From positions 1 to 64,000 of the forward strand of contig CAJNOQ010000050.1 of NCBI GenBank assembly GCA_905250885.1: 64,000 nucleotides of DNA, given 5' to 3'. The translations under genes and the position numbers were made by a program. Below are positions 47,801-58,336 of the stretch, piece after piece (the stretch's first letter is position 1; each line of letters starts with the position of its first letter). Source of the DNA: Didymodactylos carnosus. Lineage: Eukaryota; Rotifera; Eurotatoria; Philodinida; Philodinidae. A model generated the notes under the pieces. The model was given only the letters and a program-made list of their open reading frames with translations, was not told the DNA's origin and searched no databases.

Positions 47801-50250
47801 GCATCCCCCCCCTTAAATTTCTATTCATATTACATGACGAATATCTGACGCTTATCTTGTGATCGCTTAGACACATGACAGGCACGCTTACTCCTCGATT
47901 TACTATCTTCACAAAAAAATCAAAGAGCGTTGCGATAAGGAGAAAGATTTTTCTTCTAATAAACGCTATAATAAGGTGTAGTAAATAGCTTTTAAAAAGT
48001 GCTTTTTTTCTGCTACATAATCAATCCAAGGACGGCGAGTTGTGAGAAAAACTGTGAAGCTTCTAAATAAATTGTTGCTGTGAAGCTGTTGAGAAAAAAG
48101 AACTGAACTCTAGTAAATAAGGTCAATAACCATACAGAACTCTTTTACTGTTTAAAACTGAAATTTGGTATCCGTCCTGTACAGAGTACATTCTGGTAAT
48201 ATTCGAACTAGAATTGACATTGATCTTCTTTTCATATGAATACATTCGTTTTTTTATCAAACTGTCCGAACGACAACAAGCCTGAATAACAACTCAATCT
48301 TAATAAAGTGTATGTGATAAGAATCGAAAAGAAATCTCTTGTTTTTTTAAGCACTTGGAATGTGAATGTAAACAATAGAAAAAAGTAAATAATCAGGTAT
48401 TTGACAGATTAATATCTCTATATATAAAATTGATTCGTATTTAAGATGAATTTGCTTTTTTGTTTTTATATATTTTTTCTCATTTTTTTATCAGTTAAAA
48501 GTACAAAACAAAATATGTAGCATTTATAATCATCTAGATAATCTAGATATGTCAAAAGTGACTTATCTTGGTTTTATTTTAAACCTAAACTAATTTGTTA
48601 ACACTTACCGATGAAAGAAAACGCTAAACTTTTCTAACTTCACTTATTTATACTGACATGAATATAATACTCAAATATTTGAGTTCCTCAATAGACTGAT
48701 TCCTCGGATAAATGGTGGTTTACCATGGAATATGTAGGTTTAAAAATGTTCATAAAACGAACTCTCATCCAGAGATGGACGAGAACACGGATTTCTCAGT
48801 ACGAGTACGAGTACTGACGATCGAGTAGGAGTACGAGTATTTTCTGAAAATAGCTCGAGTAGTACTCGAGTAGTTTTTTTTTGAAGTCGGTGAAGCCGAA
48901 AATTTTTTCGAATAAATCGATTTTTTGATACACAAATAGTAAAAAAAAGTATTTTTTAGAATACCCATTAAGAAAATTAAAGTTCCGAGTACGAGTATGA
49001 GTACTAGGAATTTTGTACTCGAGTACGAGTATATACACTCGTACTCGCCCTTCTCTGTTCTCATCAAAGAAATTATTCTTGAACTGTCAAATAAAAAGGT
49101 GTTTTGGACACGTGCGTTGAAACTATTGTGCAAGAGTGCAATGTACTACGATCTATTATTGAGTAGTGAATGAAATGAAATTATGTATATGAAGTATCTT
49201 TATGGACTATATGAGAAATTATTTCCACATTACATGGTGAAATATTGAGTATTTTCGTGTCCATGGATACCACATTTTTAACTGTACAAATCCATCTCTC
49301 ATTTTCATTTTTATATCTACGTTGGTGACGAAAAAGATTTTCTTGAAACAATATGGCAGAAGCACCTCTTTGAGTTTGTTTTCGAACAAAATCCATTTCT
49401 TTTTGAAATAAGTCTTATCACTGTTTCACATTTATATAACTGTTCAATAATAGACCTGAGCACACTGCACTCTTGCACAATAGCACGTTTCAAAATTGTA
49501 TCCCAGTTGAGAGACGAATATTTTCGCAGAAATATTGGTTTCTCAACTAAGATACTTGATTAAAATATGTTTATATGATTGTATCTCAGTTGAGAATATA
49601 ATTTGTATTCCAGTTGACACGTTACGAAAAATATATCAAATTAAAATATAACTAGATCATTATTAGTTATCATTTGTAATTTAGTGAAAAGCCAAACTTT
49701 AAATAACAGAGAACAGTTCGTTTGCTCTGTAACGCTGAGAGTCACAGTTAGAGAGATTTCCATAAATCATAATTCTTTAAAACAATTTCTATGCAATGAC
49801 AAAAACACATTTTCCCCTTAAGGTAATAATTAATTTTTGCTCTTGGAGAGATATTCGAAAGAGAGAGAGATTCTACTATGCATATTATTGTCATCCTGTT
49901 CCTAAAGTAGTTGTTATTATATGTTTTTCATATTTTAATATTTCCTTCGGTCGAAAACTGGGAGTTCTAGAAAGTCATTACGAACGTTCGAAATAACAAT
50001 TTGCTGAGTGTCAGTTTGTAGAGCATATCAAATTGTATGTATACACGTATAGAACGAACAAGTTTTCTCAAAATTATAAAGTATAACCGAAAACGTGCGC
50101 ACACATGTAACTTGATATGCTCTATAAACTTGATACGCTCTGTAAATCTGAAATGCTAGCAATTATTACCTCAAAAGCTCGTGATGACCATGACTCCTTA
50201 CATGCGAATATTTTCGATGCAATTTCATCATTGTTAAAAACAAGTTTTTC
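38848..50250 (-). CDS. Glycogen-targeting regulatory subunit of protein phosphatase 1 (PPP1R3 family, CBM21), 5' end not found
   Basis: Supported exons: 43831-42963, 41390-40642 and 40025-38848. Two likely upstream exons, 50250-50170 and 44815-44738, are both phase 0 and join in frame. Together they encode about 984 aa without a defined start. The last exon has the PP1-binding RVxF motif in the form specific to this family (KKMVRFADSLGLDLAQIK). About 150 residues later comes a CBM21 domain: LCGTLWVTNIDFLKYVSIKY, then RWMNTYEK, DRVEFILRYSS, and the terminal YDNNYGNNY (family WDNNxGxNY, here Tyr for Trp). PPP1R3 proteins bring PP1 to glycogen to activate glycogen synthase. The N-terminal two thirds is low-complexity (Ser, Asn, Asp, Gln), as in the long vertebrate PPP1R3A. 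A possible first exon with ATG near 50611 is too weak to call. Confidence 0.85.
40184..40353. mobile_element. 170-bp hAT miniature element in an intron of the PP1 subunit gene
   Basis: Ends CAGTGGTGGATTTAG and (reverse complement) CAATGGCAGATTTAG are hAT-type. The flanking 8-mers CATGTGTA (40176-40183) and CATGCGTA (40354-40361) agree at 7 of 8 bases, the length hAT elements duplicate. The short plus-strand frame across it is not a gene. Confidence 0.85.
41924..42100. mobile_element. Miniature inverted-repeat element in the PP1 subunit gene
   Basis: GGCACTTTTTTGGGCGATTAATGG near 41950 (first 20: GGCACTTTTTTGGGCGATTA) pairs with the reverse complement of about 42045-42085. The outer ends are looser. 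A second inner word (GGGCGCTTTTC/GAAAAATGCTCC) is also inverted. Located in the intron between exons 42963 and 41390. Confidence 0.65.
42568..42718 (-). CDS. Possible alternative last exon of the PP1 subunit gene, or unknown exon
   Basis: After an acceptor (AACTGTAG) the frame runs 50 codons to a TGA. It is GC-richer than the surrounding intron and has a coding-like composition: DNGVLETYHFEYAS, TRSRDIDDIDELFHIVRY, TQQIRARDEF. Its phase fits the donor at 42962 exactly (AG|A), so splicing from the upstream exon would give a protein ending here without the RVxF motif and CBM21 domain. I do not recognise the sequence. It could instead be a stray exon of another gene carried by a repeat. Confidence 0.35.
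44050..44263. mobile_element. Probable hAT-type miniature element
   Basis: CAAGGCTGAATCAGATTC on the left and CAGGGCTGAATCAGAGTC (reverse complement of the right end) form inverted termini with hAT-like CA(A/G)GGCTG starts. Several TTCAG/CTGAA words lie inside. No matching flanking 8-mers, so confidence is limited. Confidence 0.5.
44816..46484. other. Intron of the PP1 subunit gene, no clear gene
   Basis: A CA/TA microsatellite lies at about 45507-45537. A GC-richer patch at about 45310-45420 has an open plus-strand frame ending at 45425 (NTTTHVHPSGLRHANEMAEN at its start) with no recognised family. Otherwise nothing nameable. Confidence 0.4.
46485..46753 (+). CDS. Possible small secreted peptide (3 short exons)
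   Basis: Exon 46485-46556 begins with ATG and encodes a signal-peptide-like start: a charged MEDKK, a hydrophobic core FIVIILLFVFYI, then a small/polar QADTQ. It ends at a GTACGC donor. Exon 46623-46688 (22 codons, basic and polar: IKNRKTKGISGSTTRSTNDL) follows a CTAG acceptor. Exon 46736-46753 adds five codons and a stop after TTTACAG. All three junctions are phase 0 and the introns are 66 and 47 bp, within the range used by neighbouring genes. The predicted mature peptide is under 35 aa with one cysteine. No family recognised. It lies on the opposite strand within the long intron of the PP1 subunit gene. Chance cannot be ruled out. Confidence 0.35.
46982..47124. repeat. Fold-back miniature element 1 of a hairpin cluster
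   Basis: CATAAAAGC...TTTTTAAATAACGTTTGACT on the left pairs with AGTCAAATGTTATTTAAAAA...GCTTTTACGG on the right, with looser outer ends (CTGTGCTCC / ACAGCATAG). The short loop repeats CTAGAGAGTTG/CTAGAGTTG in both orientations. Confidence 0.75.
47293..47324. repeat. Perfect hairpin, 14-bp arms and 4-base loop
   Basis: AGTGACGCTAATTA, GCAT, TAATTAGCGTCACT. It could act as a hairpin in DNA or RNA. It sits 170 bp from one fold-back element and 60 bp from another. Confidence 0.9.
47381..47565. mobile_element. Fold-back miniature element 2 of the hairpin cluster
   Basis: ACCCAT ends and near-perfect inner arms. GGTTGATCGGCTAATTGATC and the following CGTCACAGCTCATGG on the left are repeated in inverted form on the right at 47509-47545. 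A smaller inner hairpin (CGCGAATGTGCACCATG) sits in the loop. No coding signal. A recent insertion is likely given the arm identity. Confidence 0.85.
47566..48769. other. Intron of the PP1 subunit gene, no gene seen
   Basis: AT-rich. A C-run (CCCCCCCC) at about 47806-47813 is the only notable base-composition feature. No supported gene. Confidence 0.4.
48770..49057. mobile_element. hAT-type miniature element with CGAGTACTCG words
   Basis: Ends CAGAGATGGACGAG and (reverse complement) CAGAGAAGGGCGAG match at 12 of 14 bases. The flanking 8-mers CTCTCATC (48762-48769) and TTCTCATC (49058-49065) match at 7 of 8. The word GAGTACGAGTA/CTCGAGTAGTACTCGAG recurs near both ends in both orientations. 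Frames on the minus strand here are consequences of these repeats. Confidence 0.85.
49120..49620 (-). mobile_element. Remnant of a second MULE with a FLYWCH-like frame
   Basis: The minus-strand frame 49396-49181 is clearly related to that in the MULE at 4481-6259 (FVRKQTQRGASAILF, LFRHQRR, ERWICTV). On its upstream side, 49495-49620 is organised like the right TIR of that element, but with GTTGAGA in place of TTTGAGA words (ATCTCAGTTGAGAA, TTTCTCAACTAAGATAC). An inverted pair TATTGTGCAAGAGTGCA (about 49123) and TGCACTCTTGCACAATA (about 49469) brackets the frame. The opposite terminal repeat is not found, so the copy is incomplete on one side. Confidence 0.6.
49621..50169. other. Intron of the PP1 subunit gene
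   Basis: Nothing beyond a short GA-rich run at about 49858-49872. No gene seen. Confidence 0.4.
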
Positions 50251-53200
50251 CTCAAAACAACTGTAAGTATCGAAACTGCTCTAATATTACGTTGGAAATT
50301 TTAATCATAAGTCGTCATCGTCATAAATAATCAAGAAAAAAGCAATGATTATCACAGATAACTCAATAATTTGACAACTCCTTATTACTTCTTCGCTTTA
50401 AAACTATTTAACCTTTCTCTTTAGATTTTTTTCTTTACATCAAATGTACCATAGTTTTACAGATTGTCCTGAATATAAAAATGGAAGATCAAATTCTATT
50501 TTAAAACAATAATTAAATACACAAACATACGAATGAATAAGAACAACCTTAGTTATGTAGTTAGTAGTAACAGTGGATGAAATGCTTGCCACAGGCATCA
50601 TTATAAATGTATAAAAATAACAGTAAATAAAAGCACTGATATCATATATACTACGAGAGCAATAATGGAGATGAAGTCATGTTACATCCCAATGGTACAA
50701 TGATTTTTCTCTCCCCATTAATAAAAGAATTTCCCCTATTCAACAAAATATAGCTGTTCATTAACTGAACTAAACAGCAAATAATTGAAACGAACAAAAT
50801 ATATTGATGTTTACACGTAACGGTTCTAAATGTGAAAACCGCAGAAAAAGCCTTTATTTTACCCTACATGATTCAAAAGTGCTGTATCTTCATATTGTGA
50901 AAATGTTCCTGCAATAAAGTTACTTTGTTTAAATGAGATATGGAGGCAAAGATCGTTCTTTACAGTGTGAAAAGATAACTTTTAGACAGTATAATCAAAT
51001 CATCTACACAAAAAACGAAGACCGACATATGACTTTTCAAATTAAAGAACCCTTAAACTTTCGAACGAGCAGCGAAAAGGTTTTTTTAACAAGGTTCATT
51101 TAATTACTTTATGTATTATTTTACAGGGCAAAATGAGAAATCCTACTGTGTATCGTGTGAAAACCATGATAATTGTTCACAATCATATCCTACAATTTGT
51201 CTTTATAAAAGAGAAATGTACAAACTTTTTACATATGTATCAGAGAGCATATAGAACACAATGCGGAAAAGAAATGAACACAGTTTACTATAGATACTGG
51301 TGTGTGTATTTATTTACATGTCATTTCATTATTAAGAAAAACAGTGCAGGAGAAAGTTAAAAAGTGTAATTGTGATTGTTGGTGAAAGTCTAGTTCATTA
51401 AGTGTTTTGAACACATCTTAGAAAAATATATGAGAAATAAAGTGAAGAGAGATAAAATAAGAATGTTCAGCATATTAAGGAGTATTATTTGATAAGATGA
51501 CTTACTGGTTTAGATAAACACGAAATATATAAAAAGATTGAGTGTACATAGCGATGGCAATTTCCGATTTTGATCAAAACTCGAAACAACAAAACGAAAA
51601 GTTGCTCATATAATAAAACATCAATGTACAAGCGGTCAGAGTTTGTAGAGTAAAAGGTTACATTTTTTACGGCTAAACTAAGTCTTTGATCTTACAGCGT
51701 ATCACACAGAAATGGTGATCATTCAGTATCAACACTTGAAAATTTTTTGTTATCCGATAAGTTTTAACTAAAAGAAGACAAACACTACATTTTACACTAC
51801 ATACGTACAATAAAAGACTGTAGTTCTTTAGAAACAAATCTCAAACTTCTGAATGCCATAAAATCTCTGCATAAAAAAATCGAAAAATGAGATGTATCCG
51901 AGAATAAATCGACAAACTCGTAAAAACTAAATGTATTTGATCATACTTAAAATACAAACGGTTTAAGCGAACAAAAGACGTGCATTTCATCAAAGAAACG
52001 AAAGTCAACTCAGAACAGGATTGCCAACACGATACTTTTAGAAAATGGATAAAAGTGGCTGAAAGCGAAAAGCAGAAATTTTTTTTCAATATTGGAAGAC
52101 CTTTTTTTGGCTAAAAACTAAATTTAAACGCTCCCTTATATTTTTATTTCATTTATTTTTAAATCTTGTTTTTCTTTTTCGCTCCTTCTTCGATCTGTTA
52201 CTACAAATGAATACAGTGGAGCAAGAAATAAAGCAAAAACTGGATATGCTTAAGCCACATGTTGGTTTTTCACCTATGGTCGTATTTTTGTTAACTATGT
52301 ATTGCTTTAAGCATATCTGGTTTCGTAAGAGCTAAATTGTAAAACTCCTCACAATAAATAGTGTTACTATTTAGTGTTATTTTTAAGTCAGTTGAAATAA
52401 GAGAGGTATTCATTCTATTTCGAGTGTCACTCTAGGCTTATTTCATGTGATTAAATATCACCTTCGCAATAACAGTTCGAAATCAGAATAGAAAAAAGAT
52501 TGTTTTCGATTGTCGTTCCGGCGGACGAGTTACACCTCTGTGCGTCTTATTTTGTTTTTTATTATTGTGCGATTGCGTACTATGTATGAGTAAATACGAA
52601 AACAAGTAAAAATGCTCGAAAGCATCGGAGAGCAGACGGTAAAATCCCAAAAGCGGAAGAGATGACAATCCTGACCCAGAATTTGTTTACAACTAAAGAT
52701 GCCTTTCCAATCACAAAACATTGAAAAAATTTCTCCAACATATCATTCAAAAGACAAAGGAAATGCTTTGGATAGCGTCTTATTGAGAATGTAAAAAACA
52801 TTTTTCTACTGGAGGAACAACGAAAGTCTTATAGTTTTCTTCGGCTTTTCTTGGGAATCGTTTCGAAAAGGTTCAGTATCGATTTAACTCATCCTTTTGG
52901 ATTAACTTTGTCTTCTCAGGTTGAATGTTAACTTAACATTTTCAGAATTTCAATATTCAATACTATAAAATGACACACTAAAACAAAAAAAATGTTGAGC
53001 GAAGTCTGTTCTGTAGTTCGTGAATTTAAGAATATTGATACTCACTTTTCGTGAACAAATTAGTCTTAGTCTCGATGAAAAAACTCACTGGTTATGTACA
53101 TTAGTTCCAGCTCAATAGTTTTTTTTCGGCTCTTCTGCAGATTTATTTATTGACAACTAGCTATATTCGAATGACTGAATAGATAACGATTCATATATTT

Positions 53201-53396
53201 TCTAACGACTAGCGACGAACAGTTTCATTACGTTTGGACTGAACTCAAAATTTCTAACTGCGATCTTTTTTCTCATTCTTCTTTTCCTGCTATATAAAAT
53301 ATGTAGAACCAAATAAATAAAGGGCGTTAAGTACTCGCACGACTGACGTCAGGTCTAAGCTGCACATTTTGAATTTTAATGAAAGATTATCTAGAT
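50251..53396. other. Upstream of the PP1 subunit exons, no clear gene
   Basis: The first exon and promoter of the PP1 subunit gene are expected here or further up; a candidate ATG lies near 50611 but has a poor donor. A short inverted repeat (AACTGGATATGCTTAAG / CTTTAAGCATATCTGGTTT) spans about 52236-52323. No other gene supported. Confidence 0.4.
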
Positions 53397-53916
53397 AAGA
53401 GTTGCCAGATGCTCAGATCGGAAATGCGGAAAAAAACGAAAACTCATTTTCACGGTTTTATTTTATTCTTTCTCACGCGCATAGTCAAAAAAATGTTTTC
53501 TCTAGCACTTTGTGGTTTTACTCAATAAAATACAAGAGAAAAAACAAACAAAAAATAAATCTCGATTTTAATTGACAGGTTGTCTTCACTGTATATTTTT
53601 GATTAGAATCAATAACTTTAAGCAGATCTCACGTTGATTTTATTACTCTTTTAGTATTGTTTGGTTTGAGTCATTGTTATTACAGATTGGTTACCTTCGA
53701 TGACTCTCACTTTTCGCGAATACAGTCTTAGTCTTGATAAGAAATAATTACAAATTTCAATGCATGATAAAAATGAGTTTAAGTGACTTTTTAACTTAAG
53801 GACAAAACAGCTAAAGCAGAAAATGTTTAAAATGCGAACAAATAGTAGATAGCGGAAAAATTGCAGAAAAAAATACCGGAATTTCTCAGCAAAATGTGAA
53901 CCATCTGGCAACTCTG
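53397..53916. mobile_element. hAT-type element, CAGAGTTGCCAGATG family, second copy
   Basis: The left end AGAGTTGCCAGATG and reverse complement of the right end CAGAGTTGCCAGATG are identical over 14 bases. The flanking 8-mers ATCTAGAT and ATCTTGTG share 5 of 8. Near the ends are TTCCGG/GCGGAA words, like those in the element at 28687-29357, so the two belong to one family. The minus-strand frame 53911-53651 follows the element and is not supported as a gene. Confidence 0.7.
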
Positions 53917-54811
53917 ATCTTGTGATTGAACCAACCGCATTGAACCAAGCGCACTGAAAACACTCAAAAACAGCAGTACCCAGTCATTGGGTATGCTTCT
54001 ATCCAGTAAAATAAACCTCTAATCCTCCTTCTGCTAGGCATGTTGTGGATAGTTATTGCATAGTTAATTACAGATTTTTGTATTGGTTGATATTTCTTCA
54101 CTTCAACTGTACATGAAAGATAAAGAAGAATCTTTCACCATGTAATATTCCACAAGGTAACGCTGGTCTCCACTCGCTCGGTCCCTTGACGTTAATAACC
54201 CGGATCTGAGTGAACGCTCTTTCGTGACATTTTCATTCGAAGACAATGCTCACGCAGCCCTTCGGCCGGCGCTCGCTGAGAGCCTAGTTGAGCCACCTTC
54301 TTGAGTTTTTTCTGTTTTCATGTGTAAGATTTGTAATCTAACATAAATATAAAAGGCATGAAACCCCAATAGTCCAAAAATATTTCTGAATTCAAAACAA
54401 TGCTCCCTTCAGTCGACGTTCGCAGCCAGTATAGCTGAGAAACACTTTGAACTTCTCTGATTTCCTCGGAAAAACCGAACTGTAAGTTTTATTATTCGTA
54501 GGCGACTTTTTCTGTATTATCATAGTTGACTGGTATCCGGCGACATCTATCTCCGGCCTACAGGAAACGTTTGCTTAGTTTTTTTCGCTCTACATCAGTG
54601 TATCTCAGATCATCGCTTTGAATATTTTCTCTCGGGGTTAAAAAGAAATTTTTTATGCTTCTCGCTTATGATTGGCTTATCCATAGAATATCTGACAGCT
54701 ATTTTCCGTATTTTGCGCACACACACACAGACAACCGTTTTGTAAAACCGTAGACTAAAGTCAAGGGAACAAGCTAGTTTCAGACCTTGGGTGTCTGATC
54801 TATACACACGT
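53917..54811. other. Intergenic with a GC-rich patch
   Basis: About 54160-54300 is much GC-richer than the surroundings. It has weakly inverted GCTCGGTCCC / CGAGCGCCGGCCGAAGGG words, possibly the remains of another inverted-repeat element. A CA microsatellite lies at 54717-54730. No gene supported. Confidence 0.4.
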
Positions 54812-55573
54812 CAGCACTCTTGTCCTATTTCAGGCAAGAGTCTTAACTCTTGCATTTCAGACCGGACTCTTTTATTTTCTTCGGCAGCTCGTCGTCGAGC
54901 GACTCGGCTACGTGGTGTTCGTGAAACAGCGCAGAATGGATTGATCGATCAAGGTTATGAAAATGATAATGAACAGCAACAAACTGAGCAACGAGATGGG
55001 CGCGGATTAGATGAGGACGAATATTAATTGAAAGTAAGTCTTTTTCTATTTCAGGATGATACACATGGAGACTTTAGTTAGCTAAATTAAACAAGACTGA
55101 TTTTTAGTTTTTGATGACGGTGAATCAGAACAATTCAATAATGTTACTATTTGTGACGTTTGTATGTTTATTTTACTTGATTACCTGCGTGTAAACTATG
55201 CAAAAAATTATTTTTCTTTTGTTTATTACTTTTTGTTAAGTGTTTTTCTACAGCTAGATATGCCGTTCTTATTTCTTTCTTGTTAGAAAGTATTTTTATA
55301 AAACTATTGTAATAAATGTTTAATTCAACTTCATATAAACATGCAGAAATTCTACAAGAATGAAAAACGCAAGAGTCATACCGGGTTCACAAGAGAAGAA
55401 TCTTTTCTGAATGCACAAGTCTTGACTCTTGCCAAGAATCGACCACATGGCTCTTGTCTGAACTGCCAAGACTGTCCTTCCGACAAGAGTCTTTATATTT
55501 ATTTAGTCTAACAAGAATCTTGTCTGAATTTACAAGATTCAAGACTCTTGCTTGAAATAGGACAAGAGTATTA
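54812..55573 (+). mobile_element. TIR element (CAAGAGTCTTG words) enclosing an exon-like segment
   Basis: ACTCTTGTCCTATTTCAGGC near 54816 and the reverse complement of about 55526-55570 (ACTCTTGTCCTATTTCAAGC) match at 19 of 20 bases, and similarity continues inward to about 50 bp. CAAGAGTCTTG-type words crowd the right 230 bp in both orientations. Between the ends lies a segment that looks like the last exon and 3' UTR of a gene (see next entry). A clear target duplication is not visible. Confidence 0.65.
54888..55027 (+). CDS. Terminal-exon-like segment of an unknown gene
   Basis: After a good acceptor (TTTATTTTCTTCGGCAG) the frame runs 45 codons to TAA at 55025-55027. It begins RRRATRLRGVRETAQNGLID and ends with a Gln/Glu/Asp-rich tail (QRDGRGLDEDEY). 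Base composition is distinctly more GC-rich than the flanks. AATAAA follows at 55311-55316, so this looks like a complete last exon with its 3' UTR. No upstream exon of the same gene is seen in the preceding few kb. I do not recognise the protein. It may be a gene fragment captured by the surrounding TIR element, or the real last exon of a gene whose other exons I missed. Confidence 0.4.
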
Positions 55574-58224
55574 ACATGTGATACACTACGCTACAGAATA
55601 GTAAGTTCGACTTAAGGATGTTCATTGGGCGAATTTAAGACACATTAGTTCAACATACCTTGTCGTGTTAAGAATAACGATTGACCTAACCTGCGCACAT
55701 AGCCTGTTATTTACAGCAGCTATGCAGAATTGGAACAATAACCTTGAAAAGAGTAAAGCTAAATAGAATTGCTGATTTAAGTTTAGTAGTGATGGCGCTT
55801 CGCCTTCGTAACTCAGCCCTGCGTGTGAGAAATTGTTTTGTAGACAAGATCTAAGTTTCTTATGATTCCATTATAGATTTTGTTTTCATAGAGAAAAAAA
55901 TCAAAAAGAAAAAAAAGAAATTTATGTTCACTCACTGCTGTTGTTGAATACCAAGTGAATCCTACTATAGGCAGAAATGCCATTAAAAAAAAAGTGCCAA
56001 TTCGAGATCCAATCACGAATGTTCGATAATTTTGTACGCAATAAAAATTGACGCTTGTATTCGTGAATACTTTTCAAAATGTTTAAAATTGTCTCAAATT
56101 TAAAGAAAAAATGAAAAAGGAACATTCCAATGAGTCAATTCGTAAAATCTTACATTACTGACGTGTTGATAAAGTTCCTTTTGTTGTACAGGTAAAACAT
56201 CTGGAACAATTTGCAAAATTTTCGCAATTACAAGCATAAATTGCATAATATACGCCCACGTAGAGCATTACCCAAGAAAATGAGCTTAATTGTACACAAG
56301 TTCGCCTTTTAGAGAAACGTGTACATCTTTTCATCCCAAAAATAATTTGTACCGAAATTTCCCTGTTCTCCCTTCTTATGTCATGATGAATAAATTTTTC
56401 CCAATTTGTTTTGTTCCGATTGTTCTTTTTTGTATCAAACTGGAATATTTTGATCCGTTATTGTTATCATGATCGTCGTATTTGTTCTTATTGTTAAAGT
56501 AAGAAGACATACAACGCTTGGAAGATTGATTTTTTAAGATTTCTGTTAAGTATAGTTTGATTTGAAGAAGACACTAGCCCGACAGATTGTTTTATTTACC
56601 ATCAGAAACAAAAAAAAGTCAATTATTGATTTCAATTATGACTTTACTTTAACGCACACTAATACCACCAACAACACATCATTAACCAACAATTGCAAAA
56701 CAGAAACAAGTATTATCTTTTACAGAGCCCAACTACGCCTATATATCAGAGTGCCTAAATCTTCTGACCAGGAGACTCCTGATTTTCAATTGTTTCCCTG
56801 CATCGATTTTATTTTGTCCAAAACTGAGATGATCAGTTTCAGAAACAGAATTTCTGAATCAAAAGTCTAAATGATTGTACATTGAAAGAGTCTGCTGTAT
56901 GCTTATCCAATGTTTCCATCCCAAGAAGATGAGATTAGTGAACTTTCAAATCCATCGGATCAAAATCCTCTTCCTCAATCCGCACTGCAGCCTGTAACAA
57001 ATGATAATACTGTTTCATCAAAAAATATTTGAAAAAACTATGTTTTTGAAAAAGTCATTCGATTTTTTTGTTTTGACTGTCCAAGAACAAACTGTCTGAT
57101 ACTCTCCTGTTTTTCTCCTGATCAACTTCTGATTTTTTATGAAAAACTCTTGATTTCGAAACACTGGATTTGGGCACCCTGATGTATACTGGTATTAATG
57201 TTACAGATTGTTTGAAGATCTGTATTCGATGTATATTTCCTTCAGATACACTAATGTGTAAGCCGTTTAGTGCTAATTAAGAACTGTTGGCAGATTGTTC
57301 GAACGCAGAAGAACTTGAACAGAATAAACTTTATAAAATGATGATTAATTCCACTTCTATATTTGTAAAAGTACAGATGGCGAGGTGTATTGTTTTCACG
57401 ACTTATTCGCTACGATATGGAAAATAATTTATTGATTTTAATCAGCATCACCAAATTTATTTTTTCTTATAATTTTTCTTAGTTTATTCAGAAAAACTAA
57501 GTAATTTTAAATATTTAGTTGTCAGAAAGGGCGCTGGTTAGTCTTCAAACCGTTAATATCTTGTATAAAATCAGAGGAACATGAAAAGAATATCAATACA
57601 GTTAGCAAGACCATTTTCTCCTCCTATATGCATTTTATTTCTTAGTTCATTTTAAGAAAACTTATATTCGCGTGAAACCTCTAGATGGTCACAACTAAGG
57701 GGGGAAATGCTGCATGCCATGAAATTCTTATATTTTCAGAACCGATATTCACGTAGAATTTACAAGTTGTAGAGCTATTAACGTTTTTTGAAAGGGATAG
57801 AGGGCGGTACGTTATAGACTGACTAAAAGTGGTAAAATTAAGAGGATAGTGTAGGACGCATTTATTGATCAATCCTATAGACCATTCATTAAGGAAGAAA
57901 TAATGATTGGTCGAATAAATAAACAAACTAACTGATATAATTAACGAGCCGCTGAGAAAGAAACGTAGTTTTAATGAGTGCAGTGAAGAGGCAAACAAGC
58001 TTGTCGGAGATATCGTTAAGTAGCATAATTTTCTGAAAACTTATACTGAATCTAGAATGTTCTACATATATTTTGCAATTAGAAATGTCTCTTTCAATGA
58101 TATAAAGTAATTCATTCATCTAAATAATTCAAGGTAGCTGCCATAGCTTAGAGTGATATTTTCATTGATCATTTTTCTGTAATAGAATATTCTTCTGACA
58201 ATCTATTTTTTATTCTATTTTTAG
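55574..58224. other. Intergenic, upstream of DAP5
   Basis: No supported gene. Two minus-strand segments at about 56250-56150 and 56110-55930 have exon-like borders (donor GTAAGA after VSN, donor GTGAGTG near 55936), but their reading frames conflict and no family is recognised. The 5' UTR and promoter of DAP5 must lie at the high end. A strong acceptor (TATTCTATTTTTAG) at about 58211-58224 marks the start of the DAP5 exon that carries the start. Confidence 0.4.
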
Positions 58225-58252
58225 AATTGAAATATCCTGTTTTTTCTATTGC

Positions 58253-58258
58253 ATGTAA
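58253..58258 (+). promoter_or_regulatory. Start-stop upstream element (ATG TAA) in the DAP5 leader
   Basis: ATG followed at once by TAA, in the same frame as the DAP5 coding sequence and 79 bases before the GTG candidate start. It blocks any in-frame AUG start further upstream within this exon. Minimal start-stop elements can stall or recycle ribosomes; whether this one does so here is inference. Confidence 0.55.
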
Positions 58259-58336
58259 AAGAAATTTGTGGTTTGTAGCGCATTCATCTTACTCACAATT
58301 TATTTATTTTCATTAAAAATATTTTCTCTAAAAAAA

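Noticed and set aside
48765-49133. Long minus-strand frames rich in Tyr and Ser
   Set aside because: They arise from repeated GAGTACGAGTA words inside a hAT miniature element.
50560-50611. Possible first exon of the PP1 subunit gene (ATGATGCC...ACTAAG)
   Set aside because: The phase fits, but the donor GTTGTT is poor and there is no independent support.
55928-56260. Two minus-strand exon-like segments (one hydrophobic, one soluble)
   Set aside because: Donors look good, but the frames on either side of the best acceptor conflict and no protein family is recognised. Much of the hydrophobicity comes from a T-run.
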